From Chondrinema litorale (GTDB lineage Bacteria; Bacteroidota; Bacteroidia; Cytophagales; Flammeovirgaceae), in contig NZ_CP111043.1 of NCBI RefSeq assembly GCF_026250525.1, positions 248,001 through 312,000 on the forward strand: a stretch of DNA of 64,000 nucleotides, given 5' to 3'. A model generated the notes under the pieces. It was given only the letters and a program-made list of their open reading frames with translations, was not told where the DNA came from and made no database searches. The stretch's first letter is position 1, and each line of letters opens with the position of its first letter. Made by a program: the position numbers and the translations under genes. Shown in pieces: positions 44,001 to 53,495 of the stretch.

Positions 44001-46295
44001 AGTAGCAGCTATTTCATTTTCTTCAATTTCATCATCAACATTTCTTCTTGAAGCTGGTATTATTGGAGTTACCCCCATTTGCACATCTTTAAACTCCGTA
44101 GATGCACGATACATTACTATTGTACCAGTCTCATTACAAAGCTTGGTAGTTTCTTTATAGAAAGTGCTTTCTTCCTCTTCGTGAATATCTTTAAGCTCAG
44201 TAAATATCAAATCAGCATCAGCAGATTCCGATTTGATTAGCTCATATAAAGGCCTATTGTCGAGAAGTGTATTGATGGTTTTAATCTCGATTTGCATTCT
44301 AAATTCTTCTAGCAAATCGGTTATATTTCTTAGTACTTCGTTGCCATCTGTATCTATTGAAGAAAGGTGAATTACCATTCTGATTTTTGCATTCAACCAA
44401 TCATCTGTAGTAGTAATAAAGCGAATCATGGTGAGAATAAAAGATAAGTTTCTACCTGAACCTTCCCACCAAATATCTACCTTTTCTCTCTTGCCAAAAC
44501 CTTTCTTTTTCTCATAATCCATTACCAGAATGTTATAATCTAGTTCATGGAATTTTCTGAGCAATGGTACAAACTCACTTTCAGCCTTATGATTTCTCGC
44601 CCAGCCAATTAAAATCGTATTGGGTTCAATCCCTGAAAAACCGTAAGTTTCAGCAATGTTTCCCATTCCCTCATATACATTCTGGCTATAAAGCTGCCTT
44701 GCAAATATGCCTCTGTAACTTTCATTGCCATTCTTAGGCTCTTTATAATTTAATGCTTGGTCGGATTTACTTAATACCTCGCCTTGTTTACTTTCTAGCA
44801 CATTAAAGTTTGAGATAAGCCCAAGCCTACCAACTAGTTTTAAGCCGAATTCTACTAAATATTCTCTCTGGTTTGCTGCTCCACTAAATAGTAAGATATT
44901 AGGTCTCCAATTTCTCTGGTCGTGTTCTCTTTTGCCTATTTTAAATAAAGCTCGCCTAACAATCTCGGCATATACTCCCTGCCAAATATTACTAAAGCCA
45001 AGGTTAATTTGCTTTTTAGTAAAATAGAAGAACAATGCACCGATAATCACAAACGAAATCAACATAGCACCAAAGTTCAATTTGAACATTACGGCGAATG
45101 TGGCCATTGCTCCTACTACACTTATAAATCGAGGGATTTTAAATTGCGGTCTAAAATCTGAACCAGACCAACTCTCTAAGGCACATGTAAAATTAATAAA
45201 GCCATAAGCGGTGAGGTAAAACATAGAAACGATTGGTGCAATCAAATCTAACTTGGCTGAATAGACACCTGCCTCTGCAATAATAAAGGTTAAAATAAGT
45301 GCATTTCTTGGTTCATTTCCTGCACCAACTCCTTTTGCAAACCTTTTGGGAGTTATTTTATCTACAGACATTGCTTGCAAAATACGAGGCCCACCTAATA
45401 TTCCACCTAAAGCAGAAGATAATGTAGCCCCCCAAATTCCACTTACAACTAGTGGACTACCATATTTTGCTAATAGAGAAATTTTCGATAGGATGTTATA
45501 ATCACTTAATAAATATTCTCTATCAATTCTAAATGCTAAGAAAAATGCTAAACCCAAATACACAACAAAACCAACTATTATGGATGCCATAGTACCTGTA
45601 GGAATGGATTTCTTTGGGTCTTTTAAATCACCAGACATGGCTACCCCCGCAGTAAAACCAGTTACAGCAGGGAAAAATATTCCAAAAATGGCTTCTATTG
45701 ATTCTCCTCCATTGTAAGCACCAATGTTGGGGACACTAGCAATATATTCAGAATCATATAAGAACCCACCTGCAACTATAGAAATTACAGAAAGGAATAT
45801 TGCTCCCATAATGTAGTACTGCGACTTAATCGCTAGAGAAGTACTAATCAGTGCAATAGAGGTAATAGTAACTAAGGTAAGAGAACCTGTAATTCTTAGG
45901 TTTCTAGTTACAATATGCTCAGGTGCATCGGGAGGGGTAAAACCAATTACACTATTAAAACTTTCACCAAAACCCACAATATACATAGATATACTCAGTG
46001 CAGTTGCAGCGTATAAAGCAATACCAATAGCACCACCTATAGGTAAACCCAAACTTCTGGAAAGCATGTAGTACAAACCACCTGCTTTTACTTTTTTATC
46101 TGTTGCGACTGATGATACAGAGAGTCCGGTGGAAACGGAGATGATGTGTGCAATAAGGATGATTGCTATAGTCCAGATGATACCCGCCTGACCAACGACC
46201 CACCCCAACCTCAGATACATGATTACACCAAGAATAGTGAGTATAGAAGGGGTAAAAACGCCGCCAAACGTACCAAATTTTCTAATTTGCGCCAT
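41088..46295 (-). CDS. SLC12-type cation-chloride cotransporter fused to an AAA+-like ATPase
   Basis: 1735 residues, exceptionally large. Residues 1-430: about 12 helices of the APC/SLC12 fold, opening FGTFGGVFTPSILTILGVIMYLRLGWVVGQAG as in NKCC/KCC proteins, with PAVTGFTAGVAMSGDLKDPKKSIPTGT. Residues 450-745: a soluble USP-like C-domain as in SLC12 (RPNILLFSGAANQREYL; NTILIGWARNHK; NILVMDYEKKKGF). Residues 770-1380: long helical, coiled-coil-rich region without a recognised domain. Residues 1405-1650: P-loop ATPase, Walker A GSPRSGKT (1445-1452), Walker B IIFED (1511-1515). Residues 1660-1735: winged-helix-like (SEPQLSHHIATLKRSGLVEE). It should carry ions across the inner membrane; the ATPase role is unknown. 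MscS genes lie on both sides in one operon. Confidence 0.85.
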   Translation of the reverse strand: MAQIRKFGTFGGVFTPSILTILGVIMYLRLGWVVGQAGIIWTIAIILIAHIISVSTGLSVSSVATDKKVKAGGLYYMLSRSLGLPIGGAIGIALYAATALSISMYIVGFGESFNSVIGFTPPDAPEHIVTRNLRITGSLTLVTITSIALISTSLAIKSQYYIMGAIFLSVISIVAGGFLYDSEYIASVPNIGAYNGGESIEAIFGIFFPAVTGFTAGVAMSGDLKDPKKSIPTGTMASIIVGFVVYLGLAFFLAFRIDREYLLSDYNILSKISLLAKYGSPLVVSGIWGATLSSALGGILGGPRILQAMSVDKITPKRFAKGVGAGNEPRNALILTFIIAEAGVYSAKLDLIAPIVSMFYLTAYGFINFTCALESWSGSDFRPQFKIPRFISVVGAMATFAVMFKLNFGAMLISFVIIGALFFYFTKKQINLGFSNIWQGVYAEIVRRALFKIGKREHDQRNWRPNILLFSGAANQREYLVEFGLKLVGRLGLISNFNVLESKQGEVLSKSDQALNYKEPKNGNESYRGIFARQLYSQNVYEGMGNIAETYGFSGIEPNTILIGWARNHKAESEFVPLLRKFHELDYNILVMDYEKKKGFGKREKVDIWWEGSGRNLSFILTMIRFITTTDDWLNAKIRMVIHLSSIDTDGNEVLRNITDLLEEFRMQIEIKTINTLLDNRPLYELIKSESADADLIFTELKDIHEEEESTFYKETTKLCNETGTIVMYRASTEFKDVQMGVTPIIPASRRNVDDEIEENEIAATDLYFTSLELPEHEVLAEWIENLRNSVEKTISTYFKDYLGNIYQIRSCFIKEVDELVLKTESDLRNKFRRRGTHGKIKVLEVHTKFLEDFRKLVLKYRDYDLDSIKKQMELGGQMFQGEISYLSRTYANKKNISFNYDRLRDYRPDLFKVFGFYKKMYAKTFKSDLNKQIPLDKVSNYFIYCNLVSNQDQLASKITTDAFRLIAMIQKNINLYFQKLTLIENQFNEKDYTFSKAQEEIKKVQVLQKELHDELITDMQGYQDFLVTETVRDLQKIATHLDKLQVSSKYYNKPKMIKAGKQQYEKWLTFPDVYRQNLGLYTSFLALDVSLKLLQNSLRERIIHYKAELQESIYQESTLPLKNLQTKLQRIKSNLEKGETGGEIQPPSMQLFSENGSFKQLLDDLKNLTGSLPYEMETIEPEAMNNPSPERLEEIPSMSFSPSVVANFHLQTIFIEPLIVEMRKLRDESRKAGIMVKDVTRLINFGIENIDNQADDAKQNDSVNELIKLIQEETKKMKSLSVSLKKSSEEFLVKTDKLIADVSDRFNAYTIVKSSANIGFNLRNRSRVKAISRVANVYEQVKEKGTESLTQLIYRRSEGLLAAKKLTRIQEKGFLVEDIINLKEKVVPSREAIKSLPYYYGQLFLSGHLSGDELWYGRKKQLALANKAVDRFKNKSTGSLLVKGSPRSGKTFLADYIAHQHFKKEQIYRIDPPSEGCIDLKEFKATLGRKLKLRGSIDSVINRILPGSVIIFEDMERWWSRTPDGYDIIHYLMDITDRFSHQYFFIVVMNPITYRYINKTVKLEDSFMQVIDCEPFDAKSLRDIILLRHQSSGMKFKLDDDMEDKISRWKLANLFSATFDLSNGNVGTALQTWISCVEKVEDNVLKMTIPKPPSVDVLRRLPSAWIVILIQLILHRRLTVESLDKIMNHSEPQLSHHIATLKRSGLVEEEKNLLKINRFMEHFIIQVFTEDGIL

Positions 46296-46403
46296 GTTTA
46301 GTTTTCGTGAAAGTATCAGATTTCAAAGCAGTATACCTTGATTTGAGAAATGCCAAAAAATATAAGTAGGAGTTATTTAACAAAGTAACTGAATTTTGAT
46401 AAT

Positions 46404-47216
46404 CTATTGATGTTCTTTAATTCTTACAGTTTTGTTTACTAATTCTTTTACCGGGAAAACAACCTTTCCGTCCACAGTGTTTAATATTACTGAAATGTTT
46501 GTGATTTCTATAATCTCTCCTTCTAAATCATCAATCACAATTTTTTGCCCTACTTTAAAAGTATTTCTACTAAAAAAAGAAGAAAGGATATTGGTCATAA
46601 TATCTCTAGATGCAAATGCATAAGATACAGAAGCAGAAAATAGAATTGCAGCCAAAATAATTGTAAAGTTAGATTTTAAAATGGCTGTATCGATTCCTGC
46701 TTGTTCTAGTGATGTTAAAGCAACAATAATGAGCAGAAAGTAAAATACTATATTGCTAATCAACTTACCGGCAGATAAACCAAGTGAAGATGTGGCAGCT
46801 CTTATAAAGTCTTTTACGAATGTAAGTAGGTATAAACCAATAATAAAAAAGAGTACTCCTGTAAATATTCTTGGCAAATATGTTACTAGGCTCATTACCA
46901 GCATTTCAGATAAAATATGCCAGCCAAAAGATTCACTTACAACAAGTATTGTTGCTAATATCAAAATCCAATATACCAATTTTGCCAACCAATGAGAAGG
47001 CAAAGTTTGGATTCCAGATTTCTCGTAATAACTATCAAAAGGATTGATTTGAACCAGTTTGTTGAGTCCTGCCGCTTTTAAAAATTTTTCAACAAGGTTT
47101 TTGATAACGACAGCAAGTAGCCAGCCGGCTATTAAAAGAAATATACCTAAAATTACACTTGGAGCCATTGCAAAGAATTGCTGCTTTAGCTGTGTAAAAA
47201 AACTCATTTCGAACAT
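46404..47216 (-). CDS. mechanosensitive ion channel-family protein (second MscS-like)
   Basis: 270 residues. Four to five membrane helices; a first helix (about 18-40, MAPSVILGIFLLIAGWLLAVVI), then FTGVLFFIIGLYLLTFVKDFI and further helices, then a beta domain with ASRDIMTNILSSFFSRNTFKVGQKIVIDDLEGEIIEITNISVILNTVDGKVVFPVKELVNKTV, the MscS-type signature. It lacks the long C-terminal alpha/beta domain. I chose the ATG at 47216; an in-frame TTG at 47225 is weaker. The SLC12-AAA+ gene starts about 110 bases downstream with no terminator between. Confidence 0.85.
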   Translation of the reverse strand: MFEMSFFTQLKQQFFAMAPSVILGIFLLIAGWLLAVVIKNLVEKFLKAAGLNKLVQINPFDSYYEKSGIQTLPSHWLAKLVYWILILATILVVSESFGWHILSEMLVMSLVTYLPRIFTGVLFFIIGLYLLTFVKDFIRAATSSLGLSAGKLISNIVFYFLLIIVALTSLEQAGIDTAILKSNFTIILAAILFSASVSYAFASRDIMTNILSSFFSRNTFKVGQKIVIDDLEGEIIEITNISVILNTVDGKVVFPVKELVNKTVRIKEHQ

Positions 47217-47257
47217 AAAAGCCAATTTATAATATGCGTAAAACTATACAAAATATT

Positions 47258-50200
47258 TTACTCATCTTCATTTTGGCTCGATGCTCCAAAGATTAAAGGT
47301 CGATAATCATTAATAAAGCTAATTTTTGCTAAAACAGCCGCTTTTCTGTACTCTTTCCAGTCTTTATTGAAGAAAGAATTTACATTATTCATCAAATTTG
47401 AAACGTCTCTTTCTATATCTTCGAGCACTATAATATGATTCTCTCCCAGCTTAATATAAGGACTGTTAAAATGCAATTCTGCATGAGATAACTTATCGTT
47501 AACTACGCCTGTTTCTCTTTTCACCCCCTGTACTTCTGCTACTTTTATTCTATCAATTAAATGCTGAAGTTTTACATCAATAGAATCTGTATAAGTTTTC
47601 ATTTTAACAGATTCTTTATCATCATGCCCGACTAATCTCATGGTAACATTGGAAAGATTTTGTCTGGCTTCTTCTAATCTATCGAGAATAGCAGATGCAC
47701 TATAAGTAGCTATCTCTAAACGAGAAAGCAGTTCCTCAAACCTTTTGTAATCTGGAACATCTTCTACTCTTGGGTCTGGTAAAACTTCTATAGATGTTGT
47801 CAGTCTTTCGTCGGCATAAAACAACTCTAGGGAATAAGTACCAGGAGAAACGGGAACACCTGCTGTCTCTGAGTTGAAATAACCTTTAAACTGGCCGGGA
47901 AGTTTTACAGATTTTCTACAGAGCTCCCAATAAAACCTGTTGATTCCTTCATTTACAATTACAGTAAAAGTACGGATTACCTCGCCTTGCTTTCTAGATA
48001 TTTTAATGGTTGCAAGTGGTTCATTTTTTACTGGATTAGCATAAAATGAAACAGCCACTCCTCTATCTTTATTTTCACCAGTAAACATATCAGCAGAGAT
48101 CACATCAGACTCATCTGGTGAAGCATAAATTGACTGAATTGCAGGAGCAGGCTTAAATAAGTGAATTGGTTTAGAAACAACTTCGTGGTGGTGGTTGGCA
48201 TAGTTTCTAAGTGGACTTATATCATCAATTACATAAACAGACCGACCAAAAGTTGCTATTACCAAATCGTTAGTTACCTTTTGCAAAGCCATATCACTCA
48301 CTGGTACTACAGGAAAATCTGGCTTAGGCCACTCCTGCCATTCTTTTGCACCATTTACTGAGAAGAGCAATCCAGTTTCTGTTCCGGCAAACATTAAATC
48401 TGGTGCTTCTGGGTCTTGCAAAAAAGTAAGTGCATAGCCTTTCATATCTGTTTCGTCAGCTATTCTATGCCACGACCTACCATAATTATCTGTAAAGAAA
48501 ATATAAGGTTTAAAATCATTCATTCGGTGATTATCCATTACCAAAAAAGCTTCATTTGCTTTGTATGTTGATGGAATAATCTGGTTTACCCAATTATCTA
48601 CAGGACAAATTTTCTCCGATGGATTTACATTTTTCCAGCTTTTACCCCCATCTCTAGTCACATATACCATTCCGTCGTCTGAGCCAGTCCAGATTACTTC
48701 TGGCGACAAAGGACTTGGTGCAATAGCCGTAAGCGTTGTATAATTTTCTGCTCTGGTGGCATCTATGGTAAGCCCACCACTTTCCATCTGTTTCTGTCTT
48801 TCTGGATTATTGGTTGTAAGATCGGGTGAGATAATTTGCCAACTATTACCCTCATCTTCGCTAACATGTAAATATTGACTACCTACATATAAAGTATGTT
48901 TATCGAATGGATCTTGCGCCATAGCAGCATTCCAGTTCCACCTCAGTTTTTCCCCTTTTGGATGCACAGGTCTGATTTCTGTTTTGAGTCCTGTTTGTTT
49001 ATCAAATCGAATAATATTTCCACCTTGCCACATTGAAAAGCCGTATCGGCTATTTTCAATTGGAAAAGCATCAAACCCATCACCAAAACCTATATTCTTC
49101 CAGTCTGCATTTCTAATTCCTCCTTCTTTTAAAACATAACCTGGCCCACTCCATACGCCATTATCTTGCATACCCCCGTAAACCTGATAAGGAAAATCAT
49201 TATCTACATTTACATGATAAAACTGACCTAAAGGAATATTTCTAATGTATCTCCAACTAGCTCCTTTGTCGTAAGTGATTACCAAACCACCATCATTTCC
49301 ATCAATTATATGATTGGGATTGTTTGGGTTTATCCAAAATGCATGATGATCTCCATGAGATTTTTCACCAGCTAAAAATGGCCTAAAATTTCTTCCTCCA
49401 TCACTACTTACAGAAACCATTGTCCATAAATTATATAACCTGTTTTTATCTAGCGGATCAACAAATAAATCTGCATAGTAAAAAGGGCGTGCACCTACAT
49501 TTCTATCGGTAACTTTATTCCAAGTATCTCCTCCATTTTCTGAGCGATATAAAGATGTATTTTCAGATTCTATTAGTGCATAAACTATTTCTGGATCAGA
49601 TGGGGCAATTGCCAAACCTATTCTTCCCAATTCTCCCTCTGGCATGCCATCTTTAGGTTCTTTTTTCTCCCAAGTTTTACCGGCATCGTAACTAATATAC
49701 ATACCGGAACCTTCACCACCAGATTTGAAAATCCATGGCCAACGCCGGAAATGCCACATACCGGCAATCAATTTACTCGGGTTTTTAGGATCCATTACCA
49801 AATCACCAATACCAGTGTTTTCATTTATATAAAGTATGTTATCCCATGTATTTCCACCATCTGTTGTTTTATAAACTCCACGGGTCGTGCTTTCTCCCCA
49901 CGCTGTACCTTGAACACCAACATAAACTGTATTGCCATCTACCGGATCGATAATGATTCTATGTATATTTTTTGAACCTTCTAAACCAACTAGTTTCCAA
50001 GTTTCTCCACCATCTTCAGATTTATATATACCATCGCCAGAGTTTTGGCTGTTTCGCGGGTTTCCTTCGCCAGTTCCAGCCCAGATAACACTTGTATTGT
50101 TTGGATCGATGGCGAGTGCACCAATAGAAGAAGTTGTTTGCTTATCAAAAATTGGTTTCCATTTCACTCCTCCTCCTTCTGATTTCCAAATACCGCCAGA

Positions 50201-50416
50201 AGCTGTGGCAATATAAATAATGGTTTCATCTATGGGAGAGACTTGAATATCGGTAATTCTACCACCCATTCCTGCAGGACCAATTGAACGGGGATTCAGT
50301 TCGTCTACTAAAATATTCTGCTTTATTTGAGCATTTGCAGAAAGCGAAAGTAGTACATGTAGAATGAAAAAGTAAACTAGAGTATCTTGTTTAAGCCAGT
50401 TAAATCTGATAAACAT
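47258..50416 (-). CDS. exported Asp-box / BNR-repeat propeller protein (VPS10-sortilin-like)
   Basis: 1052 residues with a signal peptide ending near ANAQ (residue 30). It carries many Asp-box turns of the type SxDGGxTW: SEDGGETWK, TTDGGNTWD, SYDAGKTWE, SENGGDTWN, SSDGGRNF, TYDKGASWR, SEDEGNSWQ, TRDGGKSWK and TDNYGRSWH, forming two seven- to ten-bladed propellers (about 45-740). A C-terminal beta-sandwich and helical region follow. This architecture is common in marine Bacteroidota and often annotated glycosyl hydrolase, though no catalytic residues can be identified. Probably binds protein or glycan outside the cell. Its stop lies 41 bases before the MscS start, so it may lead the osmotic operon. 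Confidence 0.88.
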   Translation of the reverse strand: MFIRFNWLKQDTLVYFFILHVLLSLSANAQIKQNILVDELNPRSIGPAGMGGRITDIQVSPIDETIIYIATASGGIWKSEGGGVKWKPIFDKQTTSSIGALAIDPNNTSVIWAGTGEGNPRNSQNSGDGIYKSEDGGETWKLVGLEGSKNIHRIIIDPVDGNTVYVGVQGTAWGESTTRGVYKTTDGGNTWDNILYINENTGIGDLVMDPKNPSKLIAGMWHFRRWPWIFKSGGEGSGMYISYDAGKTWEKKEPKDGMPEGELGRIGLAIAPSDPEIVYALIESENTSLYRSENGGDTWNKVTDRNVGARPFYYADLFVDPLDKNRLYNLWTMVSVSSDGGRNFRPFLAGEKSHGDHHAFWINPNNPNHIIDGNDGGLVITYDKGASWRYIRNIPLGQFYHVNVDNDFPYQVYGGMQDNGVWSGPGYVLKEGGIRNADWKNIGFGDGFDAFPIENSRYGFSMWQGGNIIRFDKQTGLKTEIRPVHPKGEKLRWNWNAAMAQDPFDKHTLYVGSQYLHVSEDEGNSWQIISPDLTTNNPERQKQMESGGLTIDATRAENYTTLTAIAPSPLSPEVIWTGSDDGMVYVTRDGGKSWKNVNPSEKICPVDNWVNQIIPSTYKANEAFLVMDNHRMNDFKPYIFFTDNYGRSWHRIADETDMKGYALTFLQDPEAPDLMFAGTETGLLFSVNGAKEWQEWPKPDFPVVPVSDMALQKVTNDLVIATFGRSVYVIDDISPLRNYANHHHEVVSKPIHLFKPAPAIQSIYASPDESDVISADMFTGENKDRGVAVSFYANPVKNEPLATIKISRKQGEVIRTFTVIVNEGINRFYWELCRKSVKLPGQFKGYFNSETAGVPVSPGTYSLELFYADERLTTSIEVLPDPRVEDVPDYKRFEELLSRLEIATYSASAILDRLEEARQNLSNVTMRLVGHDDKESVKMKTYTDSIDVKLQHLIDRIKVAEVQGVKRETGVVNDKLSHAELHFNSPYIKLGENHIIVLEDIERDVSNLMNNVNSFFNKDWKEYRKAAVLAKISFINDYRPLIFGASSQNEDE

Positions 50417-51513
50417 CTTCTATTTTTTAAAGTTAGTAATTGAGCTTATAGAGTTCAGTCTGCAAGTATAAGCTAGTGTTGTTTATAGCAGAGATATAAA
50501 ATTACTTTGATTTATACTTTATTAAAAATGAAAATCTGTTTTCAGATCAAATATTTCTTAATACTTACAATTATGTAAAAATTCCTGATTGATGTGAAAT
50601 TCAAAAAACCACCAACCTTAAAAATTGTTTAAATAAAAATGGGTAGTTTGACTAAGGAAGTAGTTCACTCTCAAGAAAAACTGGGTTAAAAACACAAAGA
50701 ATTTCACTTTCTCAAAAAAAATAATGTTATACGGTTTAATAGTTAGATCATTATTTTGTAAAATAGTAGATAAATTAGAAAATAACTTACGAGTTATTTA
50801 AACTGGTAAATATGATTGTGAAAGGTTGAATGGGAATCCATGTCTAAGAGAACTATACACCCATTTTTCAATTGCAAAATCTGCTCGAATAGCAATTATT
50901 TTTTTCGCATTTCTTCTGCCTACCTTTTTAAGTACTCAGTAAAGTTGTTATTCATATTCATTTAAATTTTACAAAAATGAATTAAAAGTAATAACCTGAA
51001 TATAAAATAATGGACTTTCAAACTAGCTATATTATCAAAACACTATCAATAACAAATCATACTGAAGGCTTTCGATCTTCTCTAACAACAGTAACTACCT
51101 CAACAGTATACCACCACTCTTTGGCATTAGCTATTATCTCAAGATTATTTCCTGCAAACAGATTAAGTAAATCACTAACTGTTTCTGGAAAACTAATTAT
51201 ATGGAAAACAGAAATAATAACTATTTATCAATTCTGTAGGCGATGTTATGAAAATACAGTATTGTATTTCTCTAATAGAATTGCAGAACTCACCAAGTCA
51301 ACTTTAAACTTTTTTTACAATTTGCATTACTCAACGCCTGAATTGATTACAGGCAAATTATTTTCTGGAACCCAAAAAATTGAAATATGAAATGAAAGAA
51401 ACTTAATTATTTGAAACAAGACCTGAAAAATAAATGACAGTTCATCAATCAAATTGTTGTATGAACAACTAAGAAATTAATTTAAAAGACAAACCTATAA
51501 ACTCTTAAAAAAA
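50417..51513. other. 1.1-kb non-coding region upstream of acs
   Basis: No convincing gene in either direction. A 126-codon plus-strand frame (51010-51390) has a serine/threonine/isoleucine-rich, low-complexity composition and no recognisable domain, so I do not call it. Features seen: an inverted repeat ATTCATTT/AAATGAAT (50956-50963 with 50975-50982, 11-base spacer), a possible operator, and A-rich sequence just before the acs ATG. By far the longest gap in the window; it may hold a long 5' leader, an sRNA or a decayed gene. Confidence 0.5.
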
Positions 51514-53418
51514 ATGAGCAGAATAAAGAATCTAGAAGATTATTCAGTAGCATACCGCGAAAGTGTAGAAGACCCAAGTAAATTTTGGGGTAATGTTGCT
51601 GAAGAGTTTACATGGAAAAAGAAGTGGGATCAAGTGCTAGATTGGAACTTTGAAGACTATTACTGTAAATGGTTTATTGGGGGTAAATTAAACATTACTG
51701 AAAATTGTATAGATAGACACCTAGAAACTAAAGCAGACCAAGCTGCAATTATTTGGCAACCAAACGATCCGCATGAAGCACCAATCACTTTCACCTATGC
51801 TGATGTGCACAGAGAAGTGTGTAAGATGGCAAATGTGCTAAAGTCTTATGGAGTAAAAAAGGGTGACAGAGTTTGCCTTTATATGCAAATGGTACCTGAG
51901 TTGGCTTTTTCTGTTTTAGCTTGCGCCAGAATTGGAGCTATTCACTCAGTTATATTTGCAGGTTTCTCTTCTCATGCATTAGCTAGCAGAATTGAAGATG
52001 CCAATGCAAAAATGGTAATTACTGCTGACACTGCTTACAGAGGAGCAAAGCAAATACCTTTAAAAGAAGTTGTTGACGAGTCTCTAAATGCTTGTCCTTC
52101 TGTAGAAACCTGCCTTGTATTAAAAAGAACCGGTGAAGAAATTTATATGAAAGAAGGCAGAGATGTTTGGTTACACGAAGCATTAGAACAAGTAAGTACT
52201 GAAAACGAAGCTGAAGTAATGGACTCAGAAGACCCATTATTCATATTATATACTTCAGGCTCTACAGGTAAGCCAAAAGGTGTTGTACATACTACCGGTG
52301 GTTACATGGTTTACACTAAGTACACTTTCGAAAATGTATTTCAATACGATGAAGGAGATACTTATTGGTGTACAGCAGATATTGGTTGGATTACCGGACA
52401 CTCGTATATTGTTTATGGTCCATTATTAGCTGGTGGAACTACTTTGATGTTTGAAGGTATTCCGACTTGGCCTGACGCAGGTAGATTCTGGAAAATTATA
52501 AGCAAATTCAAGGTAAATCAGTTTTATACTGCCCCAACAGCTATTAGAGCATTAATGGCTCAAGGACTAGAAAATGTAGATATTCATGACCTTAGCTCAC
52601 TTAAGGTTTTAGGTACAGTAGGCGAACCTATTAACTCAGAAGCGTGGCAATGGTATTATGAACATATAGGTAAAAGAAAATGCCCTATCGTAGATACATG
52701 GTGGCAAACCGAAACTGGTGGTATGATGATTTCTCCAATTGCCGGTGTTACACCTACTAAGCCAACTTATGCTACTTTGCCACTACCAGGCATTCAACCT
52801 GCACTACTAGATTCGGAAGGTAAAGAAATTGACGGTAGAGGTGTTGAAGGAAACCTTTGTATCAAACATCCTTGGCCTTCTATACTTAGAACTACTTGGG
52901 GAGATCATGAGAGATGCAAATTCACCTATTTCTCTACTTACAAGGGATATTACTTTACAGGTGATGGCTGCCGTAGAGACGAAGATGGTTACTATAGAAT
53001 ACTCGGTAGAGTTGATGATGTAATCAACGTTTCTGGTCATAGACTTGGCACCGCAGAAATTGAAAATGCTATTAACCTGTATTCAGCTGTTATAGAATCT
53101 GCGGTTGTTGGTTATCCACACGAAATTAAAGGACAAGGTACTTATGCTTATGTAATTTGCGACCCAGTTGCTATTGAAGAATATAGCATGGAAGAATTGA
53201 AAAAAGGTATTTCAAGTATGGTTGTAAAAGAAATCGGACCAATTGCTAGACCTGATAAAATACAAATTGTTAGAGGTTTACCTAAAACAAGATCTGGAAA
53301 AATTATGCGTCGTATACTTCGTAAAGTTGCAGAAGGTGATACTTCTAATTTGGGAGACACTTCAACGCTACTCGATCCAAGTATCGTAGAAAGCATTAAA
53401 GAGGGAGCAATTAGCTAA
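51514..53418 (+). CDS. acs: acetyl-CoA synthetase (acetate--CoA ligase)
   Basis: 634 residues. ANL-superfamily motifs: IFAGFSSHALASRIEDA; FILYTSGSTGKPKGVVHTTGGYM (P-loop-like); DTWWQTETGGMMISPI; YYFTGDGCRRDEDGYYRILGRVDDVINVSGHRLGTAEIE; the acetylatable Lys in KTRSGKIMRRILRKVA. It activates acetate to acetyl-AMP and then acetyl-CoA. The N-terminal AcsA-type domain begins near KFWGNVAEEFTWKKKWD. Complete length. A strong terminator follows, overlapping the 3' end of the convergent hydrolase gene. Confidence 0.97.
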   Translation: MSRIKNLEDYSVAYRESVEDPSKFWGNVAEEFTWKKKWDQVLDWNFEDYYCKWFIGGKLNITENCIDRHLETKADQAAIIWQPNDPHEAPITFTYADVHREVCKMANVLKSYGVKKGDRVCLYMQMVPELAFSVLACARIGAIHSVIFAGFSSHALASRIEDANAKMVITADTAYRGAKQIPLKEVVDESLNACPSVETCLVLKRTGEEIYMKEGRDVWLHEALEQVSTENEAEVMDSEDPLFILYTSGSTGKPKGVVHTTGGYMVYTKYTFENVFQYDEGDTYWCTADIGWITGHSYIVYGPLLAGGTTLMFEGIPTWPDAGRFWKIISKFKVNQFYTAPTAIRALMAQGLENVDIHDLSSLKVLGTVGEPINSEAWQWYYEHIGKRKCPIVDTWWQTETGGMMISPIAGVTPTKPTYATLPLPGIQPALLDSEGKEIDGRGVEGNLCIKHPWPSILRTTWGDHERCKFTYFSTYKGYYFTGDGCRRDEDGYYRILGRVDDVINVSGHRLGTAEIENAINLYSAVIESAVVGYPHEIKGQGTYAYVICDPVAIEEYSMEELKKGISSMVVKEIGPIARPDKIQIVRGLPKTRSGKIMRRILRKVAEGDTSNLGDTSTLLDPSIVESIKEGAIS

Positions 53419-53461
53419 TTGCTTTCAAATTAATTAATCGAAATATCACTCATCTATTAAA

Positions 53462-53495
53462 ATAAAGGTCGGATTTTCCGGCCTTTATCTTTTTA
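53462..53495 (+). terminator. Rho-independent terminator of acs
   Basis: A 12-bp stem ATAAAGGTCGGA/TCCGGCCTTTAT (53462-53473 with 53477-53488; one G-U pair), a 3-base loop and T-rich tail. Its right arm contains the stop codon region (from 53485) of the convergent serine hydrolase gene. Confidence 0.85.

Noticed and set aside
51010..51390. 126-codon plus-strand frame upstream of acs
   Set aside because: Low-complexity composition rich in Ser, Thr and Ile, no domain, signal peptide or promoter; looks like chance in AT-rich DNA.
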